Shown: positions 11,823 to 25,517, numbered from the stretch's first letter. The stretch: DNA of 64,000 nt from Antedon mediterranea (GCF_964355755.1 NC_092672.1:38746501-38810500); one strand, 5' to 3'. Translations and numbers: made by a program. Notes: generated by a model not told the origin, from the sequence alone.

Positions 11823-14800
11823 ATGACTGATCGACAGGATAATGTCTTCACAGCTAAAATAGCTGAACAAGCTGAGAGATATGATGGTAGGGTCTGGCGA
11901 TGGATATGAAATTATTGTTTTTATCGACGGTTTAGCCTACCTACTCGACTAGCTAGGCCTAGGCTAGGTAGCCCTCTATAATACAAGATAGAAACCTAGG
12001 CAAAACAAGGGACAGGGAGATGTAATCTGGTAGAACTATATCATACAATATTATTAACGCCACCAGTTACTCCAAATCCTAGCCCCTCTCCCTCTTTCAT
12101 TATTGACAATGTATAGGCCTAGGCCTATAATAAATATTATAAGCTAGGCCTAGCTAGGGCCCTAACTAGGCCTAGTAGTAGGCTAGTACTAGTAGGACGA
12201 GGCTAGCCTGGCCCTACTAGGCAATGGCCTAGTTAGCTGTGCCGTGTAACTGTAGGTAGGAGTGGAGGGATATCCAAGTGGAGGCCTTATTAAGTTATTG
12301 AGGTTTTTAGGCCTAGCCTACTAAAATAGTAATATCTAGCCATCAAGATCAAGGCTTTAAAAATAGTATTTTATTTACTACTACTAGGCCTAGGCTAGTA
12401 CTACTAAAAAATAGACGATTGATTCCATTTTTTGAATAAGACCATGATCATGCCCAATCATTGGTAATTTAAAACTTTATATGATAATTATTTAGGCTAT
12501 ATATGCCTGGGTACCTAATCCGAGTCTACTATTTTAAACTGAAAAATTCTATATCAAACTTAATATTATGTTTCTCAACATTCCTATATTGTGTGTCTCT
12601 TGTATATTGTGTGTCTCTTGTATATTGTGTGTCTCTTGTATATTGTGTGTCTCTTGTATATTGTGTGTCTCTTGTATATTATGTGTCTCTTTGTATATTG
12701 TGTGTCTCTTTGTATATTGTGTGTCTCTTTGTATATTGTGTGTCTCTTTGTATATTGTGTGTCTCTTGTATATTGTGTGTCTTCTTGTATATTGTGTGTC
12801 TCTTTGTATATTGTGTGTCTCTTTGTATATTGTGTGTCTCTTGTATATTGTGTGTCTCTTTGTATATTGTGTGTCTCTTTGTATATTGTGTGTCTCTTGT
12901 ATATTGTGTGTCTCTTTGTATATTGTGTGTCTCTTTGTATATTGTGTGTCTCTTTGTATATTGTGTGTCTCTTTGTATATTGTGTGTCTCTATGTATATT
13001 GTGTGTCTCTTTGAATGAAAAAAAAAACATTTAAAGCCAGAATGAAGCCTTTGGTCCAAACGGCAACAAATATCTGGCCCAAAGCCTCGATCCTAGACAA
13101 TCCAACACTGAAGATTTTCATGTTTTTGAGGGACAATAGCAGACGTTTCAACCCCAAAATTATCAAATTAAATACACTAAATAAAAACAGAATTCAGAAA
13201 GTAAAACGTTTCTGTTGGATCTTAAAGTAAGGGAGGGAGGCCCCTCCAGAGAAATCGAGAGGATGGGAACATTTACAAATGCATCTTTATTGTACAGTAT
13301 GTTGCACTGAAGTATTGTTTTTCTACAGACATGCAGGAAGCCATGAAGCAAGTAGCAAAGTTAGATGTAGAATTAACAATTGAAGAAAGAAACCTGTTGT
13401 CAGTGGCCTATAAGAATGTCATTGGAGCTAGAAGAGCTTCCTGGAGGATCATCACTAATATAGAAGACAAATTAGAGACTCAAGGAAGTGAACAGCAAAA
13501 GGAGCAAGTTAAGAATTATAAAGCAGAGGTAAATTCCTACATTTAGGCTGGTTAAATCAGTGTTTTGTTTCATTACACATTTGAAACAAATCAGGCCTGA
13601 GTCTCTAAGGGACATTCATATAGTCATGTATTATGGACATTCTTGTAATGACAGATTCTGTGATGAAAGTAATGATTTTTCTATTACATCTTTTTCTTTT
13701 TTTAAACCATATTATTACGTTTCATTGTTGCATTATAAATTATATTTTATTATCTTTTTTGAAGAAATAATTGTTTACTTTGATTTGGTTTTGATTTGTT
13801 TGTGACTGGACCAAACAATAAGAAACTTCTCTCTTGGTTGCCATTTAAAAATTTATGTAATCAGCCAAATTAATTTCTTTTTTAAGTTTCAAAATCTATT
13901 TAAGAATATTTCGACCTCAACTGAAATCCATCTTTTTTTTTTCAAAATATTACATTATTTTTTATATGTTTTCCTGGAATTTTGTCCACAATCTACGCTC
14001 ACATTTGGAGTAAAATCAATTGAGTTTGGCCGAGTTTGATGAAATGTTGATGTCCACTGTACAATGTTAAAAGGTAACATTGACAGTTGAAGAAGGAACC
14101 AATGAAAATAGCAACATAAATTCAACTAGATTTGAACTTTGTAACTTATCACAGTGACGTGTTTAGGTTATCTGTGGAAAAACAGCGTGTAACGTTGAAG
14201 CAACAACATTGCCTGTTTGATATGTTGCTTAATAACTGTTAATGTTTTGTTTTAACTTTATATGATATAGAAAAAAAGTATAATGCACAATAGTGACATT
14301 GAAACTAATTCTGATTAATAACAATACTTCCTTTGTTTATAGATTGAAGGAGAATTACAAAAGATTTGTGAGGATATTTTGAAAGTTCTCAATACACATC
14401 TGATCAATTCAGCCGAGTCTGCAGAATCTAAAGTCTTCTACTACAAAATGTAAGTTACTTATTTGTAAACATTCAATATTCTTCAAAGGCCAATTTACAC
14501 AGACCGTAATGGTAAAACAAAAATATAGAATCTATGGTGTTACTTAAATGATCATTTATAGACAGATTCTTTGTGGGACAAGCTATCTGCTTTTCTGCTA
14601 CCGTCATCACTCATGTTTAGTATTCCCTTTTCTTTTGGTAAAACTATTTTTTGGCTTTTTTTTTTATTTTAGCCACAGTAATTGTTGGGTGTTGTTTATA
14701 TATAATAGAATCAATGAGTAATGTAAGCTTAAAAGAACAAAAAACAACGGAATTATGAGTATAGGGTTTGGTAGTAGAAACATATAATAATATGGTCAAT

Positions 14801-15666
14801 AAGCAGAAGGAGAAAATGTCATTAAGGAAGCTGCTTAAAAGAGCAAAAAAAAAGTGAAGGGTGTGATAAAAATAATAATAATAATTTGCAATATTTGTAT
14901 ATTTATAGGAAAGGTGATTATCATCGTTACATGGCCGAGTTTACCTCTGGTACAAATAGAAAACAAGCTGCGGAAAACAGTCTTGAGGCCTACAAGGCAG
15001 CATGTGATATAGCTACTCGTGAATTAGCAGCTACACACCCCATCCGTCTTGGACTAGCACTTAACTTTTCTGTCTTTTACTATGAGATTTTGAATTCTCC
15101 TGAACGTGCTTGTAGACTGGCTAAAGCTGCATTTGATGATGCAATTTCAGATTTAGAATCTATCAAAGATGATACTTACCGAGATTCAACACTGATCATG
15201 CAACTTTTACGAGATAATTTGACATTGTGGACGGCAGATATGGAGGGTGATGTTGAGGGTAAGCTTAGAACCTAATAATGCACAAGTCAGAGTGCGTTAG
15301 AACATAATAATGCACAAGTCAGAGTGCGTTAGAACCTAATAATGCACAAGTCAGAGTGCGTTAGAACCTAATAATGCACAAGTCAGAGTGCGTTAGAACC
15401 TAATAATGCACAAGTCGGAGTGCGTTAGAACCTAATATTGCACAAGTCAGAGTGAGTTAGAACCCAATTTTTCCTTCTTGCAAATGAATTAAAATGGGAT
15501 TATTCTAGACTCCTTTACATTCACCAGTCTGCTAACAATTTATTATCACTTCTTAAAATGCAAGGTACTGTATTTCAAATTTTCAGATGCGGAAGGAGGT
15601 GAAAAAGAGGAAAAGAAAGAGCAAGTAGCACAAGAAGAAGAGAAGACACCAGCTGTGGAATCATAA
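11823..15666 (+). CDS. YWHAE: 14-3-3 protein, epsilon-type, tandem copy A
   Basis: Exons 11823-11886, 13329-13528, 14343-14449, 14909-15258 and 15587-15666 give 266 residues. 14-3-3 dimers bind phosphoserine/phosphothreonine motifs on client proteins in cytosol and nucleus. The fold is continuous: [61 protein letters not shown] and [14 protein letters not shown]. Groove residues equivalent to zeta Lys49, Arg56, Arg127 and Tyr128 are present. Epsilon type is suggested by [29 protein letters not shown] and an extended acidic tail, here rich in Glu ([11 protein letters not shown]). The start ATG has CC before it, and the 5' UTR seems uninterrupted. It shares all four intron positions and phases with copy B at 18500-25058. 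Confidence 0.97.
12591..13014 (+). repeat. 18/19-bp minisatellite, about 23 copies, 14-3-3 A intron 1
   Basis: Units of TATATTGTGTGTCTCTT(T)G alternate between 18 and 19 bp. The length mix opens several overlapping frames on both strands, and none is coding. Confidence 0.95.
15265..15462 (+). repeat. 32-bp minisatellite starting 6 bp after the 14-3-3 A exon 4 donor
   Basis: About six copies of a unit containing CTAATAATGCACAAGTCAGA begin at 15265; the donor GT is at 15259. The donor itself is not repeated. Confidence 0.9.
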
Positions 15667-15935
15667 TGTAATCTTGAAGAAGAATGCTAATGGTAGTATA
15701 TGCTTTGGTAGCAAGACTACAATGCAGCATGCACCATATAATGGCATCTACATTTGGTCTGCTCAGGTGTTAAGTACAGACTTACAGACAAGTCTCAGTG
15801 ACCCCATGCTTGGAAACTGACATAATTATCTGCAAGAAAGTCTCTCAATATAAAATTGTAAATGTGTTACTATATTTCATTAAGGTTAGTGCTTTTTGTG
15901 TGGCCCTTCACAAATGAGCACTTGAGTACAATATT

Positions 15936-15945
15936 AATAAATAAA
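15936..15945 (+). terminator. Poly(A) signals, 14-3-3 A
   Basis: Two overlapping AATAAA hexamers lie 270 bases after the stop. From here to about 18400 I see AT-rich non-coding sequence without a recognisable gene; a longer 3' UTR is possible. Confidence 0.5.
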
Positions 15946-18499
15946 GGTAATTTTTGTATTTGGTATTTGTATAGAATATACACATTACATATGTTCACTT
16001 TACTACAAAATAGAAACAAATCAAATTCTTGTTTAACTTAAGAATGTAATGAGTGTAAACTTAAGAATGTAGTGAGTGTAAACTTTAGAATCTAGTGAGC
16101 TGCTATGATGATAGTTCCTTGATAATTTGATATACTTTACCGCTAATTATTTGCTTACAGAAAACCTTTTTAGAGGGTTTTAATTCAAGCTTTGGTTAAA
16201 GTTCACTTTTATTGCAATGTTTTAATCTTGCTATAAAGATTACAAGATGAAACTTGGTGATTTCTTGTTCACATTAAAATGAATATCAGTGAAGAATGTT
16301 GTGTCATGAAAAAAAAATACTGTATTCTAAAAATTGATGTACAGTAGATTAAAACAATTTCCAGATAGTACTGTAGTACTGCATGTTCATCAAATCTTTT
16401 ATTAAACTATTTGCAAAATATAAATGTTTACATGAGCAGCAGCATTCAAGAATGTGTAGCATTTAGAGGTCCTTCATTATTTTTTGTTTGTCCGTCCATT
16501 TGTTCATTAATACCTAATGTATAGTTTACATTATGCATCAATTTGTGTCTGAATGGTCATTTAAAACATTTGAAATATAACAATAGAAGTACCTGTAATG
16601 AAAAGATACTTCTCTCCCACCATAAATGAAAATATGCAATTATAAACATTTAATTTGAAGTCGGTGTTAATGTTTGCCAATCATTTTGTAAGACATTTTG
16701 GTTAGGCTATGGAGGGATTCCTAAAGGATAGTTTGTATCATGTCTTTTGAAAATGACATCACATTGCTAACGACACCCACTTGATATTGCAAAGCATTAA
16801 AATTGTCTGAACAACCACAAAAACAAAGTAAACTTAATAATAAGCATGTATACAATGTTCTAAATTCTAAAACAGACTGCTTCAGCAGTAACTGGTGTTT
16901 TAAGTATATTTAGTTTACTGTATATAATTATATCATAGACCAAGTGTTTTTTATAAATACCTTTTGTAAATAAGTTAATTATGTCAATTTGACATGATAA
17001 TTTATGAACTTGATTATAACACACACATCCTTGCCATTAGATTGGTTTATTCCGTATCATGTGTGCATGTGTTTTTGCTAGGCCGGATGAATGCTCCATC
17101 AATATCCAGCCTGTAGTGTGCAAGGAATACTGCTTTACTCCCACGGCCAAAAGATGAGCACCTCCTTTTTACTAGGTCAAGGCCTTGCGATATTAAATTT
17201 AATATAAGTGGCGGATTAATTGAATAAATGGTTTACTCCACCTAATTGAATAGAACAGTTATTCTTTTAACTCGTCAAAATATTCTTCCAATTTCATTTC
17301 AACATTTATTTTGTATATTATTTCACTGGAAACCGGCCTTCTACAAGTGATGTGTTTGACTGGAGAAAGTGTTGTATACTATAATATATTAAAGCCACCC
17401 TGGATTATTGTTGAGTAGACAGGAGAAAAAAATGATTATGTTTCCCGTGTCAATTTATACAGAATTATCAATTATTGATCATTTAAATCTTGTAAACCAA
17501 TATGTTTGTTAATCATTATTGTTTAGTTTAAATTGATAATAATGGTACTGTACCATATTTTCTTTTCAGGTAATGTAAATACTGTACCATTTAATATGGT
17601 CAACAGTCCACTTTGAGTTGAGGAATAATAGCCCCAGCATAGCAGAAAATACTGTAGTAGGCTAAATACTCTGCTTTTAAAATCCCTCATTTTGATGATA
17701 CAACCAAGACTTATTTTGTGTATGGTACATTTTCGCTGTGAACATGGACGCTTTTATCTTACCACATGAGTGATGAAAAAGTTGTTTTGGCAAGCTGAAG
17801 TGGTAATCTAGTCCAAATTTAAAATGTGTTTACTAATTATAATTAAAGTAAGTTATTCACTATGTAGTTAAGTATATATTTAACTTTTTTTTAATTGTCT
17901 AATAAGTAAAATAAATTCTTGACATTAAAAATAACATCATTCTATCAAAGTTGTGTTTATTGTAGTGCTACTTACGGTTCTCAGCTCAATAACTAAAAAC
18001 AGTGTTACCAAATACAATGTGCAAAACAAAATATTTCATTACCGAGAATAATGATGGAGGCTAAATCCGTTTTTATGGAACCAAAGTATAATAAAATAAT
18101 GTTAACACTAACATTGAACAACTAATAACTAATCTATGTGCCAAATTATTTCTATAGAGTATATATTATATTTTTGCAATATTCTGTGATACTAAAATAA
18201 TGGCTATATTAGTGTTTTCTCCACTTTTTAAAGAAAATTTATATACAGTAAATAATGAAGACACAGCCAGAGTGACTGTTCTCATGCTGCATGTACTGTA
18301 CGACGCATAACGCGGTATATACAGTATGTCAGGGTAAGTGCGGATGAATATTGTGTTTCTGTAAAAAGTCTGACGATGACCCACACACCGTTCAACCCGG
18401 AACTTTTTTATTAGGTGTTGGCGGGTGTATATAGATAGCGAATTTCTTTAGAACCGGAATAAATCGCTTAAAATCTTCTTTTAAATCAAGTCATCCAAC

Positions 18500-21400
18500 A
18501 TGGTGGAGGGTAGAGAAGATTGGGTGTACATGGCTAAATTGGCCGAACAAGCAGAAAGATATGACGGTATATTTTGTATTGTTTATAGAATTTATAATGA
18601 TGAGACTTGATTGAATTTCTAAATAACTGCTCATCTCTCTCTCTGCTGTGTATAAGCGGGTTTCCTCCTGGCAAACCGTAAAATGGCGTAGCGACTGACA
18701 GAATGGGCGTGTATTATTTACTTTTTAGGAATATTACTATATTTCATAAATATTAAAAATGAGTTTTAGAAACATACAGTGTGTGAATATTCAATTTTCC
18801 TAGCTAGTAGGCCTATAATTTCACATTCTTGATAGATATACTATACTAGCCTCTTCCAGCCTGCCTCTCACACCTCTCACACCCCTCTCAGTCTCAGAGT
18901 CAGTAAATAATTATAGAATATAGGACCTAGGCCTAGCCTACAACTACTGTGCTAGCCTAGGCCTAGGCTATGATAGTTTAAAAGAACTATAGGCTTAGGC
19001 CTACTAACCTAGGGTAATAATATATTATAGCTAGAGGCTACTTTCCATACAATTGTTGACATTTAAAAAATATAATAATAGCATATTGCCATTAATTTTA
19101 GTGAAGTCAAATCATTATTAATATTACATTAAATGTGTTATTCCGTGTTATTTATAGTTGGAAGTGAATACAGCAATTGTCAATTATTAATAATGTGTAT
19201 CATTTTATTAAAATACATACAATAATAATAAACTATGGCCACTTTTAAAATTTGTTGCTAAGGATGTACCAAACAGTGGTAAAGGGCCTTTCACACCTGC
19301 TCCGGCACTGTTCCGGTCCGGCGACGGCAAATCCAATCGAACGTCAATGTTTCGTTTTTACGCGGCTACGCGCATATCGATTGGTGCTTGGCCGCGTGGA
19401 GCGTCGTGAAAACGAAACATTGGCGTTCGATTCGCCGGACCGGAACCGTGCCGGAACAGGTGTGAAAGGCCCTTAACTGTGCACCAGTTTATGGTCCCCA
19501 ATTTTCTAATATCAATTTTATACTATTAGAATTACAGTACTACTATTTTTTAAGTGTACTAATTGCAAACAATTCTCCATGTAGCACCGCACATACTCCA
19601 CAATGACTTAAAATTTGACTGTATCTCTAACACACAGAGATAGAAAATAGATAGGATTTGTTTACTAAAAAAAAACTTCGAAACGGTGAGTCTAGTGGTG
19701 TATTCATACGCCAAGATAATATAGTTCCACATACCATGGGTTTTTTTTGTCTAAGAAATATTTAAGTGCTAAAAAACAAGTACCACAAAGAAGGTTCATT
19801 TACAGTATTTAATTTTTTAACAAATTTTGTGAATATTCCGTGCATATTCGACTGGATACCAAATACAGCATTGCCTTTAATTTAGCAATGTTTTGAATTG
19901 GTTGACAGTCCGAAGTGGTGTCGAATAGGATATACTGCAGGGAAAAATTTCATCTTAAAATTTTGTTTAGCAATATTGCTAATAAAACTGATTTTTGAGT
20001 CGAGAAACATTGTTTTCTATAGTATATTTTGCTACACAATTTTAGAAATGTGTAGCAAGAAGGTTGTTTTGTATAGCTTTTTGCTATGCTACACTGGCGA
20101 AATTATTCCCTGTACTGTGAACTAGATGCAAAAAACACTGTTGTGTGAAGAACAATCTGTGGTTCCCACACAACGAACACACAAAATGTCACATACCTGT
20201 GTTATACCGGTGTAAAAAGTATGATGTTTTGTTGATTGCTGTACGATACAGTAGAACCTGTGTTTTACGTACCCTGATTTTACGTTCCCTCGATTTTACG
20301 TATGCTTAAAATAACCGATGACGTCATCATTTTCTTACATTGAGGGCGCAATTTAACAACAACAAGACAACAACAAAGCACACAAAGCCACTATCATGGC
20401 TGTGTGAGGAATTCTGCTGTGTGTGGGACAAGCTACACACGTGCATTCCCCCTAAAGCAGCGACTGTTTTTATTGATAGAAAACAATTATATTTTACACT
20501 TTATTTAAACATCGCACAGCCTGTATATACTGTACTTTTCTAGTTAGACCTCACATCTTGCTAGGCCTGCTAGCCTAGCCTGAATAGCCTAGGCCTAGCC
20601 CTAGCTAGTGACCACCTCAGCCTGCATACTGTACAGAAGTAGGCAAATACGGCTAGCTACGATCTCTACGTATTTGGGGTCAATTTAAGGTCAACCTTGA
20701 TTTTACGAATCCCTTGTTTTAATAATACCACATTTATATAGCGTCCTTTTCATGAGTAATTATGCTCAAAGGCGCTTTACAAGCATTATTACCCCAGTAT
20801 TTTTTTTTGGATCAAACACGTATGGAAACATACTCCCATAATGCAGCCGGTAACCAGCGCAAAGTTGTGTGTAGATCTAACTGGGTACCCATTTATACAC
20901 CTGGGTGGAGAGAGGCAACGTAAGTAAAGTATCTTGCCTACGGATACAAGCAATGCGGCGAGAGTTGGATTCGAACCTAGGTCTGACGATCGGTAGTCCA
21001 ACGTCCAACACACTGCGCCACACGCCCTTTTACGTACGCCTTTCGGTCCCGTACCGTACGTTTTGTTAAGGTGGCCAAATACTGTACGAGCTTTGCTCTT
21101 TTTGGTCATCCTTCCATTTTTGCTATATATTCATGACACTTGTTTTATTGGAAAATAAAAACTGAAACTGAAACTGTAAAATGAAGGTTCTACTGTACAT
21201 GGTAATGTCATTAATTAGTCTACTCTCCGGCCAACTGGAGTGTCATTTATCATGAATTTTATGTGCGAGAGTACCATTTCGGACCATCTAGGGGTGTATA
21301 ACAAAATTCGCTTCACTCAAATACTAATTTTTCTTTTAATAGAAATGGTTAATTCAATGAAAAAAGTAGCTCAATTAAATAAGGAGTTAACTGTAGAAGA

Positions 21401-24400
21401 AAGGAATTTACTGTCAGTTGCCTACAAAAATGTAATTGGAGCTAAGAGGGCCTCGTGGAGGATTATCAACAGCATTGAACAGAAGGAGAAGTCTAATGAA
21501 GAAGGCGGCCATTCCAAAGAAGTTGATAAATCAAGAAAGTCATCATCGGAAGAGTATAAAAATAAGGTTTGCTTTAGATTTTTTATTTTTTTAATTGATT
21601 TTATAAAAAGTTGGTGAATTTTAATCAGAAAGATAATCCCTTGTAGTAGGTATCCCAATGAAGCGGATTTTCGTTACCGCGATTTTAACACGTTCGTGAA
21701 ATTTCAAAAAGTGACGTGTCTTTGAAGTTAAAAATATACTATTTCTACATGTGAATAAAAATTATATGTCTGGAAAGATCTTGTTTAAGGGATTATTTTC
21801 ATATATTTTTAATCTATGTTTATTAAATATTTTAATAGAAAACGCGAGTTAAAAATGAGGTACAAAAGCCGGCGAGCCGAAATCCGCGCGCTAAAAATAA
21901 CTTTGGAAAACACCTACCCATTTTCAAAACACGATCGCACGAGGTCCATAATAGGTGGTGGAGTAATTTTTGTAGCATGTTATCAGGCTTTAAATACTCT
22001 TTATTTTGATATGTAAATCGGTTATTATTATTATGTACATCCGCCTCAAATGTCAATTTTAACGATAAAAATTGAATTTTTTAGTCTTTCTCATTATCAA
22101 AATCTGGCTAATTTAGTATTGAATTGAAGCTAATTTATATTTCTGTTTGATAAACCACATCGTTTTATTTGACTTTGCGTGGACCTCGTGCGAAGAGGCC
22201 AACAAGACCAACCACTGAAAAAAATAATCCCTACCATAAATATCAGTGTTTACCATTTTCCTTACGGGGGGATTCAGTTCTCCGCTTATTACTAAATTAC
22301 CGTCGCCCAGACAATGTGCATGGTATGCATGTATTAGCGCGTTAATTAATGATTGGATAACCCCTGCAGTGGACTGTTCCATTTTCTGAACTAGTCTTCG
22401 CCGCACACGAGGCATGTCGATAAATGTCGCCTCTCATGGAATATTTGCTTCGAAACGTCAATTTTACCGATTTATTAAATTATTTAATAAGTGGAATATT
22501 TATAAATCTACTATATAAAGCAAGTACGTTAGGAAGAAATGTACCGAAGAAATTTAAGAAGCTTTGATTTTGCTATGCAGCGGCCGTAAGCCATTCTATG
22601 TAGGCGGCCGAAACGCGCTTTGGCCTGTGTTGCCGTTGTATGTCTACGCTGTTTCTAGGCCTAAATTTTATTCCGTATATTTCAATTCAAAGTGCAACTT
22701 TCGGTTAGAATAATCGAAGAGAAATAAAATTAAACATGTTACAATTATACCATTGAGGTAATTACTTTGTTAAATAAAAAATTTCTTCCCGATATTTCTT
22801 AGGCAGAATTTAGCGTCAGGCTTTTATTTAGACCTTCTAGGGGCCTATATAACTTAACTTGTAGTAGGCGCGGCCGAGTCTACGTTCGGCCCGGCGCTCC
22901 AAATGAAATCGTAACGCATAATAAGCACGGGCTTAATTCTTATTTTTGGCGGTTCGAAAATCAATTAAAATAATATATGATTATAAATATAACTTTAAAT
23001 ACTAGAATTATAAAAAAAATGTATACTTACGAAAAATAATATTTAATGAAAAGAAAAAATACCCACACAGTTTTTTAACGCAATATTTTTTTTTTTTCAC
23101 ATTTTAACATTTTTTAACAATATTTTATGTTGTATTTCAGAATTACCTACCTGTCAATATAAATAACCTTACTAAAATACCAATTACATTTTATGCAATG
23201 CAAAAAAAAAGAAGTTAATTCACACATTGGTTCAAAAGTTATGAATCATTTAAAGACCGGAACTTTTTGGGCATTTTTGAGACATTGGGAAAATCACGCG
23301 TAAAAAGCCCTCGGACGAATTTTGGAGGGCGATATCTAAAAAAAAAAAATGTCGAGGACACCCAAAAAAAAATATTCTTGTACAACTCTGTTGTATCTAT
23401 AGGTTTGGAAAAAATAAGAACTTTAAAATTATTAGTATAAAAGTTATAACCCTTCAAAAATGGGTTCAAATATAATTAGAAAAAGTGCCATTTTTCAAGC
23501 AAAAATCACTGTTTTTTGGGCACTTTAACCGACCATAACTTTTGAATGGATAATCCGATTTCAATCATTTAAATTGCAAAAGTTTATGTTCAGTAAGTTC
23601 CTTCTGATTAACTGAAAGAAAAAGTACCATCATTAATTTGAATTTTTACATTGGGATACCTACTTGCAGTGATCATTTGAAAAGTGGTGTATGTAACATA
23701 TTAGATTAACATTGGTATTTTACTGTAGGTTGAAAAGGAACTTCGAGATACATGCGAGGACATTTTATACGTACTTCAAGAAAATCTAATCCCTCATTCA
23801 GATTTGAAAGATGAATCTACAGTGTTTTATAACAAAATGTAAGTGTACTGTAAATGTATACTAGACACCTGATTTTATTCATTCAGTTAGCTTTGACATT
23901 TTACTTATGTGTGCATGCAGTTTTTTTAAAGTATCACTTGCCACGTTCGAACAACTACTCAAATCCCACCTTTTTAATTTGCATTTTTTAACATTAACTA
24001 ATTAATTATAGTGCTTTTACATTAGATGTGCCCTGCTGCTGTTTGTGCTATATAAATTGAATATTATTATTATTAATTATTTATGTCCTTGAATTTAGTA
24101 ACTAGAAAATTCTTAAAGAAGAGCCTTTGATTGTCAATTTTAAGTATGTTAGTCAATATTTCCAATATATTTTGCAGGAAAGGAGATTACTACAGATACC
24201 TAGCAGAATTTGCTGTTGGACAAGACAAAACAGAGGCAGCAGAGAAGAGTTTAGTAGCCTATAAACAAGCAACGGAGAAAGCTAATACAAATTTACCATC
24301 CACTCATCCCATTCGATTGGGTCTAGCTCTTAACTTCTCGGTGTTCTACTATGAAATCTTAAATGCTCCGGATCGTGCATGTAGGTTAGCCAAAAGCGCT

Positions 24401-25058
24401 TTTGATGATGCAATAGCCGAGTTGGATACGCTAAATGAGGATAGTTACAAGGATTCTACACTCATCATGCAGTTATTACGTGACAACCTGACTCTGTGGA
24501 CCTCGGACATGCAAGGAGAAGGTAGTAATACTGATTTTTATAGAAATTTATTAAATAAGAAATAAAGAATTAGATAAGATTAGAACACAAAAATATGTTG
24601 ATATAAAGTTTGCGGTACACCACATTGGTTCTGAAAAGAACAAATACTGCAAGATATCTTTGGTTTATCTGTATGAACATGGTTGTAGTAGGTGATTTGT
24701 TTTGTTTTTTTTATGTCTAAACTAATATACTAACTATAAATTAAAATGTGAAAAACAAACCGACCTCGATTTTCAATTTGTCCGTGTTTGTGGGCAACAC
24801 AACACTCTTTCGGGGAAAATATGTTTGTGATGGGCACATATCGGAAGTGTGCTCAAGCAAAAACTTTGAATGCCCATGCTAAAGGTAGTGTTGAAGTAGT
24901 GGGTTAGAACCAATCTTTATTCTGGTACTAAGACCTACTTGATGTTTTACTGAGCCACAATGTATTAAATATGGTGTTGTTTTTTATATTTTTCAGAAGA
25001 TAAGGGAGATACTTCTATTCAAGATGTAGAACAAGCAGTACAACAAGAAGCCTCATAA
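18500..25058 (+). CDS. YWHAE: 14-3-3 protein, epsilon-type, tandem copy B
   Basis: Exons 18500-18566, 21343-21566, 23729-23838, 24178-24521 and 24997-25058 give 268 residues. Same role as copy A: phospho-client-binding dimer. Motifs seen: [89 protein letters not shown] and a tail with IQDVE, which recalls the LQDVE of vertebrate epsilon. Groove Lys/Arg/Arg/Tyr are kept. The loop between helices 3 and 4 is longer than usual, hydrophilic and serine/lysine-rich (after SIEQKEK). The introns match copy A in position and phase, so the pair arose by tandem duplication after intron gain. The tail is closer to canonical epsilon here than in copy A. Confidence 0.97.
19283..19473. mobile_element. 191-bp near-palindromic MITE, TSD TAA
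   Basis: AGGGCCTTTCACACCTG... and its inverse are flanked by TAA (19280-19282 and 19474-19476). Almost the whole element folds back, with arms containing TCCGGTCCGGCGA. The 3-bp TWA-type duplication fits PIF/Harbinger. It lies in 14-3-3 B intron 1. Patches of TAGGCC simple repeat lie nearby (about 18805-19000). Confidence 0.85.
20249..21195. mobile_element. TA-flanked Tc1/mariner- or pogo-type element, no transposase seen
   Basis: CAGTAGAACCT at the left and AGGTTCTACTG at the right are each bordered by TA (20247-20248 and 21196-21197). Motifs such as TTTTACGTACC recur inward. A tRNA-derived SINE is inserted inside (20713-21030). Confidence 0.7.
20713..21030 (-). mobile_element. tRNA-derived SINE, family 2, copy 1
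   Basis: Minus-strand A-box TGGCGCAGTGTGTTGG (21020-21005) and B-box GGTTCGAATCC (20977-20967). The body holds GGATCAAACACGTATGGAAA, and the tail end holds TATATAGCG and GGCGCTTTACAA. It shares its sequence with the copy at 50277-50570. Confidence 0.85.
21645..23662. mobile_element. About 2.0-kb element or insertion bounded by short inverted repeats
   Basis: AGTAGGTATCCCAATG (21645-21660) is mirrored by CATTGGGATACCTACT (about 23650-23665) in 14-3-3 B intron 2. The 100-residue minus-strand frame at 22415-22113 matches no family I know. A target duplication could not be defined. Confidence 0.5.
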
Positions 25059-25511
25059 GATTGTCTACTGCAACACATCACTATTCCTAAGCTTTGTTTA
25101 TTAGGCTCTCCCTGCTGTACACTCTGAGTTTGATGTATGTATGGGAGGTGGAAACAAAATAGTTGAGTGAAAGTGAAAAGAGTTTTATACGTAGTATATG
25201 ATTTAGCAGCAATTCTGTTTATTTTTGTTTAATATTAAATAGTATTTGGATCTTAATGTGTATACACAGATGTATGTATTCACACTTTTAATGAATAATT
25301 GATATTTAAAGCTTACATTTGGCCATTTCCCATCCAGGCCAGTATTTGTCACATTATTATATACTGCTACTAGCCACATTGAGCCATGTGTGCGAGGAAA
25401 AATACTTGTACATTTTATTAAATATATATTGTAATCCTATGAACAATATTTCTGCATTGACAATCTTAGATTAATTGCATGTGTGATCAACCATTAAGAA
25501 ATCCCGCATTG

Positions 25512-25517
25512 AATAAA
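25512..25517 (+). terminator. Poly(A) signal, 14-3-3 B
   Basis: AATAAA lies about 450 bases after the stop. Sequence from here to 27200 is AT-rich and shows no gene. A weak direct duplication around TGTACTGCATATT.TGTACACAG is at about 26117-26240. Confidence 0.45.

Noticed and set aside
12503-13059. Five overlapping open frames rich in Cys/Val/Tyr
   Set aside because: 18/19-bp simple array; frame survives only because the unit lacks stops.
22113-22415. 100-residue minus-strand frame as a transposase fragment
   Set aside because: No DDE, HTH or zinc-binding pattern and no family resemblance that I can name.
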